Shown: positions 1 to 7,557, numbered from the stretch's first letter. The stretch: DNA of 11,001 bases from Cellvibrionales bacterium UBA2034 (GCA_002333095.1 DDBK01000012.1:3114-14114); one strand, 5' to 3'. Numbers and translations are program-made. The notes: generated by a model from the sequence alone, not told the origin.

Positions 1-234
1 GCGAACGCCCACCAGCTGCGCGGCATTCCGGGCATCATCGTGCATGGCCGCTATGACATGTTGTGCCGCCCGGAAGCTGCGGTGGCACTGCAGTGCGCAT
101 GGCCCGATGCCGAGTTGCACATCGTACGCGAAGCCGGGCACGCGGCATCCGACCCCGGCATCACCGATGCGCTGATCCGCGCGACACGCGATATGGCGCG
201 ATTGTTGTCAGGCGATACGGAGAGCGCCGGCTAG
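1..234 (+). CDS. Proline iminopeptidase-like alpha/beta hydrolase, C-terminal fragment
   Basis: This is the last 77 codons of a gene whose start lies left of the window, read in frame 1 and ending in TAG. The fragment carries the two C-terminal parts of a Ser-Asp-His triad. HGRYDM holds the acid residue at 55-57, and EAGHAASDP holds the histidine at 139-141. The arrangement 'hGRYD..C.P ... WP.AEL.IV..AGH.AS.PGI' is characteristic of bacterial prolyl aminopeptidases (peptidase family S33), cytoplasmic enzymes that release N-terminal proline from peptides. The nucleophile elbow and cap domain are not visible, so another S33-type hydrolase cannot be excluded. The stop lies only 6 or 15 bases before the two candidate starts of the sulfurtransferase gene, which suggests co-transcription. 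The symbol pip would fit but is left blank because most of the protein is missing. Confidence 0.82.
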   Translation, partial: ANAHQLRGIPGIIVHGRYDMLCRPEAAVALQCAWPDAELHIVREAGHAASDPGITDALIRATRDMARLLSGDTESAG

Positions 235-240
235 ATTACA

Positions 241-1071
241 ATGCGCGCCATGAATACATTGCCATTGATTGTTGAACCTGCGGAATTGTCTGCACATCTG
301 GCGGATCCCGGTTTGTTGCTGGTGGATCTGTGCAGCGCAGAAAAATATCGCGACGGCCATATTCCCGGCGCAGTGCATCTCAATACTGCAGAGCTGATTG
401 CCGGCACGAAACCCGCACCCGGCATGTTGCCAACGGCAGAACAATTATCCGCCCTGTTTGCACGCATCGGCCTGACGCCGGAAAAACAGGTGGTCTGTTA
501 CGACGATGAAGGCGGCCCGTGGGCCGGTCGGTTGATCTGGACGCTCGATGTCATCGGCCACAAAAATTATGCTTTTCTCAACGGTGGAAAAACAGCGTGG
601 GTGGCAGACGGATTGCCATTAGAGACCGGTGAAAATATTGCGCCGCTGTCGCCCCTGCGCCTTTTCACACTGGATACGCGTTATATCGCCGATGCCGATG
701 ACATCCTTGCGCATCTGGCAGACAAAAACTGTCTGGTGTGGGATGCGCGCGGACTGGATGAATATACCGGAGAAAAAGCTGTGTCGTTACGCGGCGGGCA
801 TATTCCCGGTGCGATCCATTGTGAATGGACGGAGTTGCTCGACAGTCATCGCGCATTGCGTCTGCGTGAAGATCTAGCGGGATATTTGCAGGCAAAAGGG
901 ATTACCGCAGATAAACAGATTGTTATGCACTGTCAGACACACCGCCGTTCCGGGTTGACGTATGTCGCTGCAAAAAGCCTCGGCTACCCACACATTCGCG
1001 CATACCCCGGCTCATGGTCCGAATGGGGAAACGCCGATCATTTTCCTGTCAATACTGGAGCCTTGCCGTGA
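241..1071 (+). CDS. rhdA: Two-domain rhodanese sulfurtransferase, RhdA type
   Basis: The 276-residue protein has two rhodanese domains and would move sulfane sulfur from thiosulfate or a similar donor through a cysteine persulfide, in the cytoplasm. The N-terminal domain has YDDEGG where an active Cys loop would be and should be structural only. The C-terminal domain carries the catalytic Cys at residue 231 (codon 931-933) in the loop CQTHRRS. Canonical thiosulfate sulfurtransferases have CRKGVT and mercaptopyruvate enzymes CGSGVT. Azotobacter and Pseudomonas RhdA have CQTHHR, which is the closest match. The CDC25-like 'GHIPGA' motif occurs once in each domain, and SWSEWGN near the end is also RhdA-like. 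The start is uncertain: ATG at 241 gives the RhdA-like length, ATG at 250 is the alternative, and neither has a good ribosome binding site. The stop overlaps the psd start in GTGA. Confidence 0.91.
   Translation: MRAMNTLPLIVEPAELSAHLADPGLLLVDLCSAEKYRDGHIPGAVHLNTAELIAGTKPAPGMLPTAEQLSALFARIGLTPEKQVVCYDDEGGPWAGRLIWTLDVIGHKNYAFLNGGKTAWVADGLPLETGENIAPLSPLRLFTLDTRYIADADDILAHLADKNCLVWDARGLDEYTGEKAVSLRGGHIPGAIHCEWTELLDSHRALRLREDLAGYLQAKGITADKQIVMHCQTHRRSGLTYVAAKSLGYPHIRAYPGSWSEWGNADHFPVNTGALP
1057..1060 (+). promoter_or_regulatory. Ribosome binding site deciding the GTG start of psd
   Basis: GGAG lies inside the last codons of rhdA, seven bases before the GTG at 1068. No comparable site precedes the upstream in-frame ATG at 1014, so it supports the GTG start. 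Confidence 0.75.
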
Positions 1072-1949
1072 TCAAGAAAGATTTTTTTTCAGACAGCGCA
1101 ACATGGTCAGACAAGCTGTTTATTGTGCTGCAATATGTAGCGCCCCAACATCTCCTGTCGCGCCTTGTGGGCATGTTGGCTGAAAACGAAACGCCATGGC
1201 TGAAGAACTTCCTGATAGAAAAATTTATCCGCCATTTCCGTGTCAACATGAACGAGGCAGTGCAATCTGATTACAAGCTGTACCACAACTTCAACAGTTT
1301 TTTCACGCGGCCACTGGCAGACGGTGCGCGCCAGATTTGTGCAGAAGGCATTGCCAGCCCGGCAGACGGCCAGATCAGCCAGCTGGGAAAGATTGAATAC
1401 GGCCGCATTTTCCAGGCCAAAGGCCAGAGCTACAGCGCAGTGGAATTGCTCGGGGGCGATGCGGAACAGGCAGCTAAATTTGATGACGGCATGTTTGCCA
1501 CTGTGTATCTGTCGCCACGCGATTACCATCGCGTGCATATGCCGGTAGCGGGCAAGTTGTTGCGCAGCATTTATATTCCGGGAGATCTTTTTTCTGTTAA
1601 TGCCACTACCGCCGACAATGTTCCACGCCTGTTTTCCCGCAATGAAAGGTTGGTGGCCATTTTTGATACACAATACGGCGAGATGGCGCTTGTGTTGGTG
1701 GGCGCCATGATTGTGGCGGGTATCGAAACAGTGTGGGCCGGTCAGGTAAGCCCGCGCCAGCGCAAGATCGAAGAGCAGGATTTTTCTGCACCGCCCAATC
1801 CCGTTGTGTTGGATAAAGGTGCAGAAATGGGCCGCTTCAAACTGGGTTCAACGGCAATTGTATTGTTCCGGAAGGACAGTGGGTTGCAGTGGCAATTGGC
1901 AGCAGGGGATGCTGTGCAGATGGGGCAATTGCTGGCAGTAAAAAACTAA
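1068..1949 (+). CDS. psd: Phosphatidylserine decarboxylase proenzyme
   Basis: Psd decarboxylates phosphatidylserine to phosphatidylethanolamine at the cytoplasmic face of the inner membrane. The GTG at 1068 is chosen because GGAG sits seven bases upstream and the N-terminus then matches the family length (293 residues). An ATG further upstream at 1014 would lie inside the rhodanese gene. The self-cleavage motif LGST is present at residues 259-262. Cleavage before Ser261 would give a large beta chain and a small alpha chain of about 33 residues carrying the N-terminal pyruvoyl group. The presumed maturation triad is complete: Asp100 in PADG, His157 in YHRVHMP, and Ser261. These correspond to Asp90, His147 and Ser254 of the E. 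coli enzyme. The gene starts inside the rhdA stop codon, so translational coupling is likely. It meets the radical SAM gene tail to tail with a four-base overlap. Confidence 0.97.
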   Translation: MIKKDFFSDSATWSDKLFIVLQYVAPQHLLSRLVGMLAENETPWLKNFLIEKFIRHFRVNMNEAVQSDYKLYHNFNSFFTRPLADGARQICAEGIASPADGQISQLGKIEYGRIFQAKGQSYSAVELLGGDAEQAAKFDDGMFATVYLSPRDYHRVHMPVAGKLLRSIYIPGDLFSVNATTADNVPRLFSRNERLVAIFDTQYGEMALVLVGAMIVAGIETVWAGQVSPRQRKIEEQDFSAPPNPVVLDKGAEMGRFKLGSTAIVLFRKDSGLQWQLAAGDAVQMGQLLAVKN

Positions 1950-2863
1950 CGCCGCTCCCTGGCGGGTATCACGGGATGTTCTGATACCCACTGATCCGGG
2001 TCGTAGCGCCCTGGCCGCATTTTTTTCAGATAGCCTGAGCGGTCAGCATGAGTTTCCAGTGTAATGGGATGGCGCCATTCCATATTGAAATCTTTCCAGT
2101 ATTTTTTGCCCACCGTGTTGCATTCGCGTATGTAGGCGCGGTTGATTTCATTCTGTGTCCATTCTTTGCCCATAAACAGTGATGCGCTGAAATGCGGGCG
2201 TTGTTGATCCAGGACTTCCTCAAAATCATCCCCTAGCTCTACCGGTTGGAAAAATACTGCGATGCCTTTGGGGAACAGGCTCAATAGCCTGTCGGTGTCA
2301 GTAATGCCAGGTATCCAGGGTGCCATCAATACACAGGCATTCACACCGGCATTGTGCAATGTGTGCAGTGCTTCCATACGCGATTCTGGTGACGGCGCTT
2401 GTGGTTCTACTGCATTGGCCAATTCGGTGGTAGAGGCAGTAAAAGAGATAATGACCTTGTAACGGTCTGGCGCCATCTGTTGGAACAAATCGATGTCACG
2501 CGTCACTAGCGGGCTTTTTGTGGTGATGGAATAGCGGCGATTGCGCCTCGTCAGTTCTTCAATCACCCAGCGTGTGTAGCCCCATTCTTCCTCGATATCG
2601 TTGTAAGAGTCTGTAGCCAGGCTGACACCGAATAAATAGCGATCAGATTCAAAATCGGCGAGCTCGGCCAGAAACCGTTTCTGGAAGCTGGCGAGGTCGG
2701 GTTCGATCGGGCGTGTTTTACCCTGACTGTCCGTAATGCAGTAGAAACAACGGAAGCCACACTTCTCATAAGGCTCCACGCCGACAATGCACAGGTTCTC
2801 GGCATAATCACGTTCGTGTTTGATAATTTTGTACTGATCGCCGGTGCGATCAAGGATTTTCAT
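1946..2863 (-). CDS. Radical SAM protein, spore photoproduct lyase-like (SPL/COG1533) group
   Basis: The 305-residue soluble protein has a radical SAM cluster motif near its N-terminus. Cys35, Cys39 and Cys42 form CX3CX2C in KCGFRCFYC and should bind a [4Fe-4S] cluster and S-adenosylmethionine. Further motifs fit the SPL-type radical SAM group. They are TDSYNDIEEEWGYTR (84-98), the TTKSPLVTRD segment (114-123), and AGVNACVLMAPWIPGITD (172-189), the last recalling the 'AGI....PiIPG.ND' strand of that group. No second cysteine cluster follows (only Cys177 and Cys248), so a SPASM domain with extra clusters is unlikely. The DNA-repair activity of true spore photoproduct lyase is not implied; most Gram-negative members have no known substrate. 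The only Met near the N-terminus is at 2863, and the Shine-Dalgarno there is weak. It is transcribed away from carA and converges on psd. Confidence 0.9.
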   Translation of the reverse strand: MKILDRTGDQYKIIKHERDYAENLCIVGVEPYEKCGFRCFYCITDSQGKTRPIEPDLASFQKRFLAELADFESDRYLFGVSLATDSYNDIEEEWGYTRWVIEELTRRNRRYSITTKSPLVTRDIDLFQQMAPDRYKVIISFTASTTELANAVEPQAPSPESRMEALHTLHNAGVNACVLMAPWIPGITDTDRLLSLFPKGIAVFFQPVELGDDFEEVLDQQRPHFSASLFMGKEWTQNEINRAYIRECNTVGKKYWKDFNMEWRHPITLETHADRSGYLKKMRPGRYDPDQWVSEHPVIPARERR

Positions 2864-2904
2864 GCGTGCACAATCCGTGGGTGATTTCGTCGATTTCTCT
2901 GTTC

Positions 2905-2934
2905 ACTATGCAACATGCGTGGGTAGAGGGTCAA
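2905..2934 (-). promoter_or_regulatory. Putative sigma-70 promoter for the radical SAM gene
   Basis: Read on the minus strand, TTGACC (plus coordinates 2929-2934) is separated by 18 bases from CATAGT (2905-2910). These match the -35 consensus at five of six and the -10 at four of six positions. The predicted start near 2898 would leave a leader of about 35 bases. The call was made by eye and is weak. Confidence 0.3.
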
Positions 2935-2943
2935 TCAATCCCG

Positions 2944-2973
2944 TGGACACCGCTCCCCCCTTTCCCGTACAAT
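2944..2973 (+). promoter_or_regulatory. Putative sigma-70 promoter for carAB-greA or a leader RNA
   Basis: TGGACA (2944-2949) and TACAAT (2968-2973) are separated by 18 bases, and each matches its consensus hexamer at five of six positions. The predicted start near 2980 would give a leader of about 180 bases before carA, with the terminator hairpin at 3034-3069 inside it. No plus-strand gene reads into this region within 1 kb, so carAB needs a promoter here. Its exact place is inferred by eye. Confidence 0.45.
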
Positions 2974-2979
2974 ACCGGC

Positions 2980-2995
2980 TCAGGTAGCAGCCTGA
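2980..2995 (+). other. Small inverted repeat at the predicted 5' end of the carA leader
   Basis: TCAGG (2980-2984) pairs with CCTGA (2991-2995) around a six-base loop, placing a short hairpin almost exactly at the predicted transcript start. A second dyad, CAGTG-g-CACTG, follows at 3009-3019 and could instead be a DNA operator. Neither matches a regulator site I can name. Confidence 0.3.
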
Positions 2996-3033
2996 ATACG
3001 AGGGGCCTCAGTGGCACTGTAAAAGCTTTCAAG

Positions 3034-3069
3034 AAAACGGGATGGACGCGAGTTCAGCCCGTTTTTTTT
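3034..3069 (+). terminator. Intrinsic terminator hairpin in the carA leader (candidate attenuator)
   Basis: An eight-base-pair outer stem (3034-3041 with 3058-3065, including CGGG/CCCG) continues through one A-G mismatch into a four-base-pair inner stem (3043-3046 with 3053-3056). The loop has six bases, and a run of eight T residues starts at 3062, so the hairpin has the form of a Rho-independent terminator on the plus strand. The nearest upstream plus-strand gene, psd, ends more than 1 kb away and the intervening gene runs the other way. The hairpin therefore most likely acts on a transcript started just upstream. It could be an attenuator for carAB or the end of an independent small RNA of about 90 bases. 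Confidence 0.75.
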
Positions 3070-3071
3070 AA
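3042..3071 (+). CDS. Possible nine-codon leader peptide inside the terminator hairpin
   Basis: ATG at 3042 opens a reading frame of nine codons (MDASSARFF) ending in TAA at 3069-3071. It starts just after the 5' arm of the terminator stem and ends at the T tract. It includes one Arg codon (CGT) directly at the 3' arm. No good Shine-Dalgarno precedes it and it is short enough to arise by chance, so translation is unproven. If it is translated, a ribosome on it would prevent the hairpin from forming. Confidence 0.12.
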   Translation: MDASSARFF

Positions 3072-3087
3072 GTCACATCTCAGCTGC

Positions 3088-3104
3088 TTTTCAATATTTT
3101 CAAT
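3088..3104 (+). repeat. Tandem octamer TTTTCAAT upstream of carA
   Basis: The octamer TTTTCAAT occurs at 3088-3095 and again at 3097-3104, one base apart. It lies between the terminator hairpin and carA in an AT-rich stretch. It could be part of a regulator site or a second promoter, but I do not recognise a known box and it may be chance. Confidence 0.25.
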
Positions 3105-3146
3105 GAGTTACCTTGCAAGAGGGGTCGCTCTTTGTGCCTAGAAAAC

Positions 3147-3153
3147 GAGGGGA
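3147..3153 (+). promoter_or_regulatory. Ribosome binding site deciding the TTG start of carA
   Basis: GAGGGGA ends six bases before the TTG at 3160. An in-frame TAG at 3139-3141 rules out any start further upstream, so the TTG is the earliest possible initiation codon. Confidence 0.75.
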
Positions 3154-3159
3154 AAGCAC

Positions 3160-4311
3160 TTGATCAGCCAGACCAGAAAACCCGCCCTGCTCGTACTGGC
3201 CGATGGAAGCGTGTTCCGCGGTACCAGCATTGGCGCCGAAGGGATATCGACCGGCGAAGTAGTCTTCAACACGGCGTTGACGGGTTATCAGGAAATCCTT
3301 ACCGACCCTTCGTACGCCGAACAGATCGTCACGCTCACTTACCCCCATATAGGCAATGTAGGTTGTAACCCTGAAGACGAGGAGTCTGGCCGGGTGTGGT
3401 GTCGCGGTCTCGTGATCCGTGACCTGCCCCTGGTCGCCAGCAACTTCCGCTCCACCGAAGACCTCGCTACTTATCTCAAGCGCCACAATATTCTGGGTCT
3501 GGCTGATATCGATACCCGTCGCCTGACCCGCGTTTTGCGTGAAAAAGGCGCCCAGAACGGCTGCCTGATGGCAGGTGATACGATTGACGAAGCCAAAGCG
3601 CTGGAGCTGGCGCGTGCCTGGCCCGGCCTCAAGGGCATGGACCTTGCCAAGGTAGTGAGTACTGACAGAGCCTATTCCTTTACTGAAGGCGCCTGGCGTC
3701 TCGGGGCAGGTTTTAGCGGCAAGGGTGTTCCCCGGTTCAAGGTGGTGGCCTACGATTACGGCGTGAAGCGGAACATCCTGCGCATGCTGGTTGAGCGCGG
3801 TTGTGAACTGACGGTCGTGCCCGCCCAGACACCGGCCAGTGAGGTGCTGGCCATGAAGCCGGACGGTGTGTTTCTCTCCAACGGCCCCGGTGACCCGGAG
3901 CCCTGTGATTACGCGATCAAGGCCATCCAGGACATCCTGGCGACAAAAACGCCGGTCTTCGGGATCTGCCTCGGTCACCAGCTATTGGCGCTGGCCTCTG
4001 GTGCCAGAACGTTAAAGATGAAGTTCGGCCATCACGGCGCCAACCACCCGGTGCAGGACACAGACACCAAACGCGTGATGATCACCAGCCAGAACCACGG
4101 TTTTGCCGCCGATGAGGCCACGCTGCCAGCCAATGTGCGTGTGACCCACAAATCCCTGTTCGATGGCAGTTTGCAGGGCATAGCCCGGACGGATGTACCT
4201 GCTTTCAGTTTTCAGGGGCACCCGGAAGCCAGCCCCGGTCCGCATGATGCCGCCGACCTCTTCGACCGGTTTATTGATTTGATGGCGGAGAACAAAAATG
4301 CCAAAGCGTGA
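3160..4311 (+). CDS. carA: Carbamoyl phosphate synthase small (glutaminase) subunit
   Basis: CarA hydrolyses glutamine and channels the ammonia to CarB for carbamoyl phosphate synthesis in the cytoplasm, feeding arginine and pyrimidine pathways. The 383-residue product matches the family length. The N-terminal small-subunit domain (about residues 1-190) includes the typical LADGSVFRG and NTALTGYQE segments. The C-terminal class I glutamine amidotransferase domain has catalytic Cys270 in GICLGHQ, with His354 and Glu356 in [10 protein letters not shown]; the E. coli triad is Cys269, His353 and Glu355. Translation starts at a TTG, which may hold expression down. carB begins 14 bases before the carA stop. 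The gene is preceded by a leader with a terminator hairpin, so regulation of transcript elongation is plausible. Unlike many gammaproteobacteria, no dapB precedes it. Confidence 0.98.
   Translation: MISQTRKPALLVLADGSVFRGTSIGAEGISTGEVVFNTALTGYQEILTDPSYAEQIVTLTYPHIGNVGCNPEDEESGRVWCRGLVIRDLPLVASNFRSTEDLATYLKRHNILGLADIDTRRLTRVLREKGAQNGCLMAGDTIDEAKALELARAWPGLKGMDLAKVVSTDRAYSFTEGAWRLGAGFSGKGVPRFKVVAYDYGVKRNILRMLVERGCELTVVPAQTPASEVLAMKPDGVFLSNGPGDPEPCDYAIKAIQDILATKTPVFGICLGHQLLALASGARTLKMKFGHHGANHPVQDTDTKRVMITSQNHGFAADEATLPANVRVTHKSLFDGSLQGIARTDVPAFSFQGHPEASPGPHDAADLFDRFIDLMAENKNAKA
4287..4290 (+). promoter_or_regulatory. Ribosome binding site of carB within carA
   Basis: GGAG in the last codons of carA stands seven bases before the carB ATG at 4298. 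The carB start lies inside carA with a 14-base overlap, which suggests translational coupling that would help keep the two subunits in balance. Confidence 0.7.
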
Positions 4312-7300
4312 TGACATCCAGTCCATCCTGATTCTCGGCGCAGGCCCGATCATCATCGGCCAGGCGTGCGAGTTCGATTACTCCGGCGCACAAGCGTGTA
4401 AGGCGCTGCGCGAAGAAGGCTATCGCGTCATTCTGGTGAACTCGAATCCTGCCACCATCATGACTGATCCGGCTATGGCGGATGCCACGTATATAGAGCC
4501 GGTTGAATGGCGCACAGTCGCAAAAATTATTGAACAGGAAAAGCCGGATGCCTTGCTACCGACGATGGGCGGTCAGACGGCACTCAATTGCGCACTGGAT
4601 CTGGCGCGTGAAGGCGTGCTGAAACAGTTTGGCGTGGAAATGATCGGCGCAACGGCCGATGCGATTGATAAAGCCGAAGACCGTCACCGTTTTGATGTAG
4701 CAATGAAAGCCATCGGGCTCGACACGGCGCGTTCCGGCATCGCGCATTCATTGGAAGAAGCGTTGCAGATTCTGGACCGCTTCGGTTTTCCTGTTGTCAT
4801 TCGTCCTTCATTTACCATGGGCGGTTCCGGTGGCGGCATTGCATACAACCGCGAAGAGTTCGTCGAGATTTGTGAGCGCGGTCTGGATCTTTCACCCACC
4901 AATGAATTGTTGATCGACGAATCGTTACTCGGTTGGAAAGAGTACGAAATGGAAGTGGTGCGCGATAAAAATGATAACTGCATTATTGTGTGCTCGATTG
5001 AAAATTTTGACCCGATGGGTGTTCACACCGGTGATTCCATCACGGTAGCACCGGCGCAGACGTTGACCGATCGCGAATACCAGATCATGCGCAATGCCTC
5101 GCTGGCAGTGTTGCGTGAAATTGGCGTGGAAACCGGTGGATCGAATGTGCAGTTCGCAGTGGAACCCAATACAGGCCGCATGATTGTGATCGAGATGAAT
5201 CCGCGTGTATCGCGTTCATCAGCGCTGGCATCAAAGGCCACTGGTTTCCCGATAGCAAAAGTCGCAGCAAAACTGGCCATCGGCTACACGCTGGATGAAT
5301 TGCAAAACGAAATTACGGGCGGGAAAACGCCGGCATCGTTTGAGCCGTCAATTGATTACGTAGTTACCAAAGTGCCGCGCTTCACGTTCGAGAAATTCCC
5401 TACAGCCGATGCGCGTTTGACCACGCAAATGAAATCCGTTGGCGAAGTGATGGCAATTGGACGCACATTCCAGGAATCCCTCCAGAAAGCCATGCGCGGA
5501 CTGGAAGTCGGTTCTGCAGGTTTTGAATCGCGCCTAGCGAAATTGCAGGAAAACGATGATGCGGATGTGATGGATGCTGTGCGTCGCGAGCTGACTATTC
5601 CTGGCGCAGAACGCTTGTGGTATGTGGCCGATGCGTTTCGTCTCGGCATGACCGTGGATGAAATTTTTAATATTTGCAGTATCGACCGCTGGTTTCTGGT
5701 GCAGATTGAAGAATTGATGCAGTACGAGAAAGCGATACAGGCCTCGTCATTGTCAGCCATCAATGCCGATAATTTGCGCGCGGTGAAACGCAAGGGTTTT
5801 TCCGATGCACGCATCGCCCATTTGCTGGATGTTAAAGAAGAGCAGATACGCGCACTGCGCCACTCACTGAACGTACGCCCTGTCTACAAGCGCGTTGATA
5901 CCTGCGCAGCAGAGTTCTCGACCGATACTGCCTACATGTATTCAACCTACGAAGAAGAGTGCGAAGCCAACCCAAGCACACGCAATAAAATCATGGTGCT
6001 TGGCGGCGGGCCGAACCGTATTGGTCAAGGCATTGAGTTTGATTACTGCTGCGTGCACGCAGCGCTCGCCATGCGCGAAGATGGCTATGAAACCATTATG
6101 GTCAACTGCAATCCGGAAACTGTATCGACCGACTACGACACCTCAGACCGTCTGTATTTCGAACCTGTGACGTTGGAAGACGTGCTGGAAATCGTACACA
6201 AGGAAAATCCGAAAGGAGTGATCGTGCAGTTTGGCGGCCAAACACCGCTGAAGCTGGCGCGCGCACTGGAAACGGCTGGCGTGCCGATTATCGGCACAAC
6301 GCCAGAAGCCATTGATCGCGCAGAAGATCGCGAACAGTTCCAGAAAATGATTGAAAAACTGAAGCTGACACAACCGCATAACGCAACGGTGCGGTCGGCG
6401 GAAGAAGCCGTGCTGAAAGCGCAGGAAATCGGTTATCCGCTGGTGGTGCGTCCGTCGTATGTACTCGGTGGCCGCGCGATGGAAATCGTTTATAAAGAAA
6501 GCGAATTGAAAACCTACATGCGCGATGCGGTGCAGGTATCCAATGACGCACCGGTGTTGCTCGATCACTTCCTTAATGCTGCAATTGAAGTCGACATCGA
6601 TGCGGTATCGGATGGTAAGGATGTGGTGATTGGCGCGATCATGCAGCATATCGAACAGGCCGGCGTGCACTCCGGTGATTCTGCCTGTTCATTGCCACCG
6701 TACTCGCTGCCTGCCGATGTGCAGGACAAGATGCGCGATACCGTGAAGCAGATGGCGCGCGAACTGAACGTCGTCGGTTTGATGAATGTGCAGCTGGCAT
6801 ACCAGGATGACACAATCTATGTGATTGAAGTGAATCCACGTGCTTCACGCACGGTGCCGTTTGTGTCGAAGTGTATCGGCGTGTCGCTGGCGAAAATTGC
6901 TGCGCGTTGCATGGCCGGCACTACGTTGGCAGCGCAAGGTTTTACCAAAGAAATTGTCCCGCAGAATTTCAACGTGAAGGAAGCGGTGTTCCCGTTCAAT
7001 AAATTCCCAGCTGTGGATCCGATTCTTGGTCCGGAAATGAAATCGACGGGTGAGGTGATGGGCACTGGTGCGACCTTTGCCGAAGCCTACGGCAAGGCAC
7101 AGTTAGGCGCGGGTGAAAAATTGCCCCGTCACGGTGGCATGGCATTTCTCAGCGTGCGGGAAATGGACAGGGGCGGCGTGGTTTCTGTTGCAAAACGCCT
7201 TAGCGAAAACGGCTTCAAGTTAATCGCTACACGCGGGACAGCAGCTGTATTGCAAGCGGCGAATCTGGAAGTTGAAGTCGTCAACAAAGTGAATGAAGGT

Positions 7301-7543
7301 CGTCCGCATATTGTCGACCTGATCAAGAATGGAAAAATCCAGTTGATCGTGAATACCACAGAAGGCCGGCAGGCCATTGCAGATTCTGCCACTATCCGTC
7401 GATCGGCTTTGCAGCACAAGGTGTACTACAACACAACCTTGGCGGGTGGCGAAGCATCATCCCTGGCCTTGATGATGAAAGGCGAGACAATTGTCCGGCG
7501 CTTGCAAACTTTACATGAGCAAGTGAAAGCCTCCCAACAATAA
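4298..7543 (+). CDS. carB: Carbamoyl phosphate synthase large subunit
   Basis: CarB uses two ATP molecules, bicarbonate and ammonia from CarA to make carbamoyl phosphate. At 1081 residues it is slightly longer than the 1073 of E. coli. The two homologous halves are visible. [20 protein letters not shown] begins near residue 14 and [15 protein letters not shown] near residue 569, each opening a pre-ATP-grasp and ATP-grasp unit. The glycine-rich ATP loops [11 protein letters not shown] and [10 protein letters not shown] occur once per half, as do the [15 protein letters not shown] and [15 protein letters not shown] segments. The helical oligomerisation region lies between the halves. The C-terminal MGS-like allosteric domain (from about residue 940) contains [16 protein letters not shown] and NTTEGR, which in the E. 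coli enzyme bind UMP, IMP or ornithine. It overlaps carA by 14 bases and is followed by greA after 14 bases. Confidence 0.99.
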   Translation: MPKRDDIQSILILGAGPIIIGQACEFDYSGAQACKALREEGYRVILVNSNPATIMTDPAMADATYIEPVEWRTVAKIIEQEKPDALLPTMGGQTALNCALDLAREGVLKQFGVEMIGATADAIDKAEDRHRFDVAMKAIGLDTARSGIAHSLEEALQILDRFGFPVVIRPSFTMGGSGGGIAYNREEFVEICERGLDLSPTNELLIDESLLGWKEYEMEVVRDKNDNCIIVCSIENFDPMGVHTGDSITVAPAQTLTDREYQIMRNASLAVLREIGVETGGSNVQFAVEPNTGRMIVIEMNPRVSRSSALASKATGFPIAKVAAKLAIGYTLDELQNEITGGKTPASFEPSIDYVVTKVPRFTFEKFPTADARLTTQMKSVGEVMAIGRTFQESLQKAMRGLEVGSAGFESRLAKLQENDDADVMDAVRRELTIPGAERLWYVADAFRLGMTVDEIFNICSIDRWFLVQIEELMQYEKAIQASSLSAINADNLRAVKRKGFSDARIAHLLDVKEEQIRALRHSLNVRPVYKRVDTCAAEFSTDTAYMYSTYEEECEANPSTRNKIMVLGGGPNRIGQGIEFDYCCVHAALAMREDGYETIMVNCNPETVSTDYDTSDRLYFEPVTLEDVLEIVHKENPKGVIVQFGGQTPLKLARALETAGVPIIGTTPEAIDRAEDREQFQKMIEKLKLTQPHNATVRSAEEAVLKAQEIGYPLVVRPSYVLGGRAMEIVYKESELKTYMRDAVQVSNDAPVLLDHFLNAAIEVDIDAVSDGKDVVIGAIMQHIEQAGVHSGDSACSLPPYSLPADVQDKMRDTVKQMARELNVVGLMNVQLAYQDDTIYVIEVNPRASRTVPFVSKCIGVSLAKIAARCMAGTTLAAQGFTKEIVPQNFNVKEAVFPFNKFPAVDPILGPEMKSTGEVMGTGATFAEAYGKAQLGAGEKLPRHGGMAFLSVREMDRGGVVSVAKRLSENGFKLIATRGTAAVLQAANLEVEVVNKVNEGRPHIVDLIKNGKIQLIVNTTEGRQAIADSATIRRSALQHKVYYNTTLAGGEASSLALMMKGETIVRRLQTLHEQVKASQQ

Positions 7544-7544
7544 A

Positions 7545-7552
7545 AAGGCGGA
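7545..7552 (+). promoter_or_regulatory. Ribosome binding site of greA
   Basis: AAGGCGGA lies in the 14-base gap between carB and greA, directly after the carB stop and five bases before the greA ATG. Confidence 0.65.
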
Positions 7553-7557
7553 AAAAA

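Noticed and set aside
1107..1673. Minus-strand open frame of 188 codons inside psd
   Set aside because: It is antisense to conserved catalytic parts of psd and has no supporting signals.
1950..1975. Weak inverted repeat just after the psd stop as a terminator
   Set aside because: The pairing is only about four bases around CGCC/GGCG, has no T run and lies within the coding sequence of the radical SAM gene.
2866..3141. Plus-strand open frame of 91 codons in the carA upstream region
   Set aside because: It would start next to the radical SAM start codon and run through the predicted promoter and the terminator hairpin. It has no ribosome binding site and no recognisable product.
3100..3978. 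Long open frame of 292 codons on the minus strand opposite carA
   Set aside because: It lies antisense to most of carA, has no recognisable domain and reads like a codon-bias shadow of the GC-rich third positions. carA itself is certain.
6143..6670. Minus-strand open frame of 175 codons inside carB
   Set aside because: It is antisense to a highly conserved ATP-grasp region, has low complexity with many His, Arg and Phe, and no promoter or ribosome binding site.
3160..7543. Apparent difference in codon style between carA and carB
   Set aside because: A hand count gives about 70% G or C at third positions in the first 60 codons of carA and about half in one 45-codon piece of carB. The samples are small and the genes are clearly an ancestral pair, so transfer is not supported.
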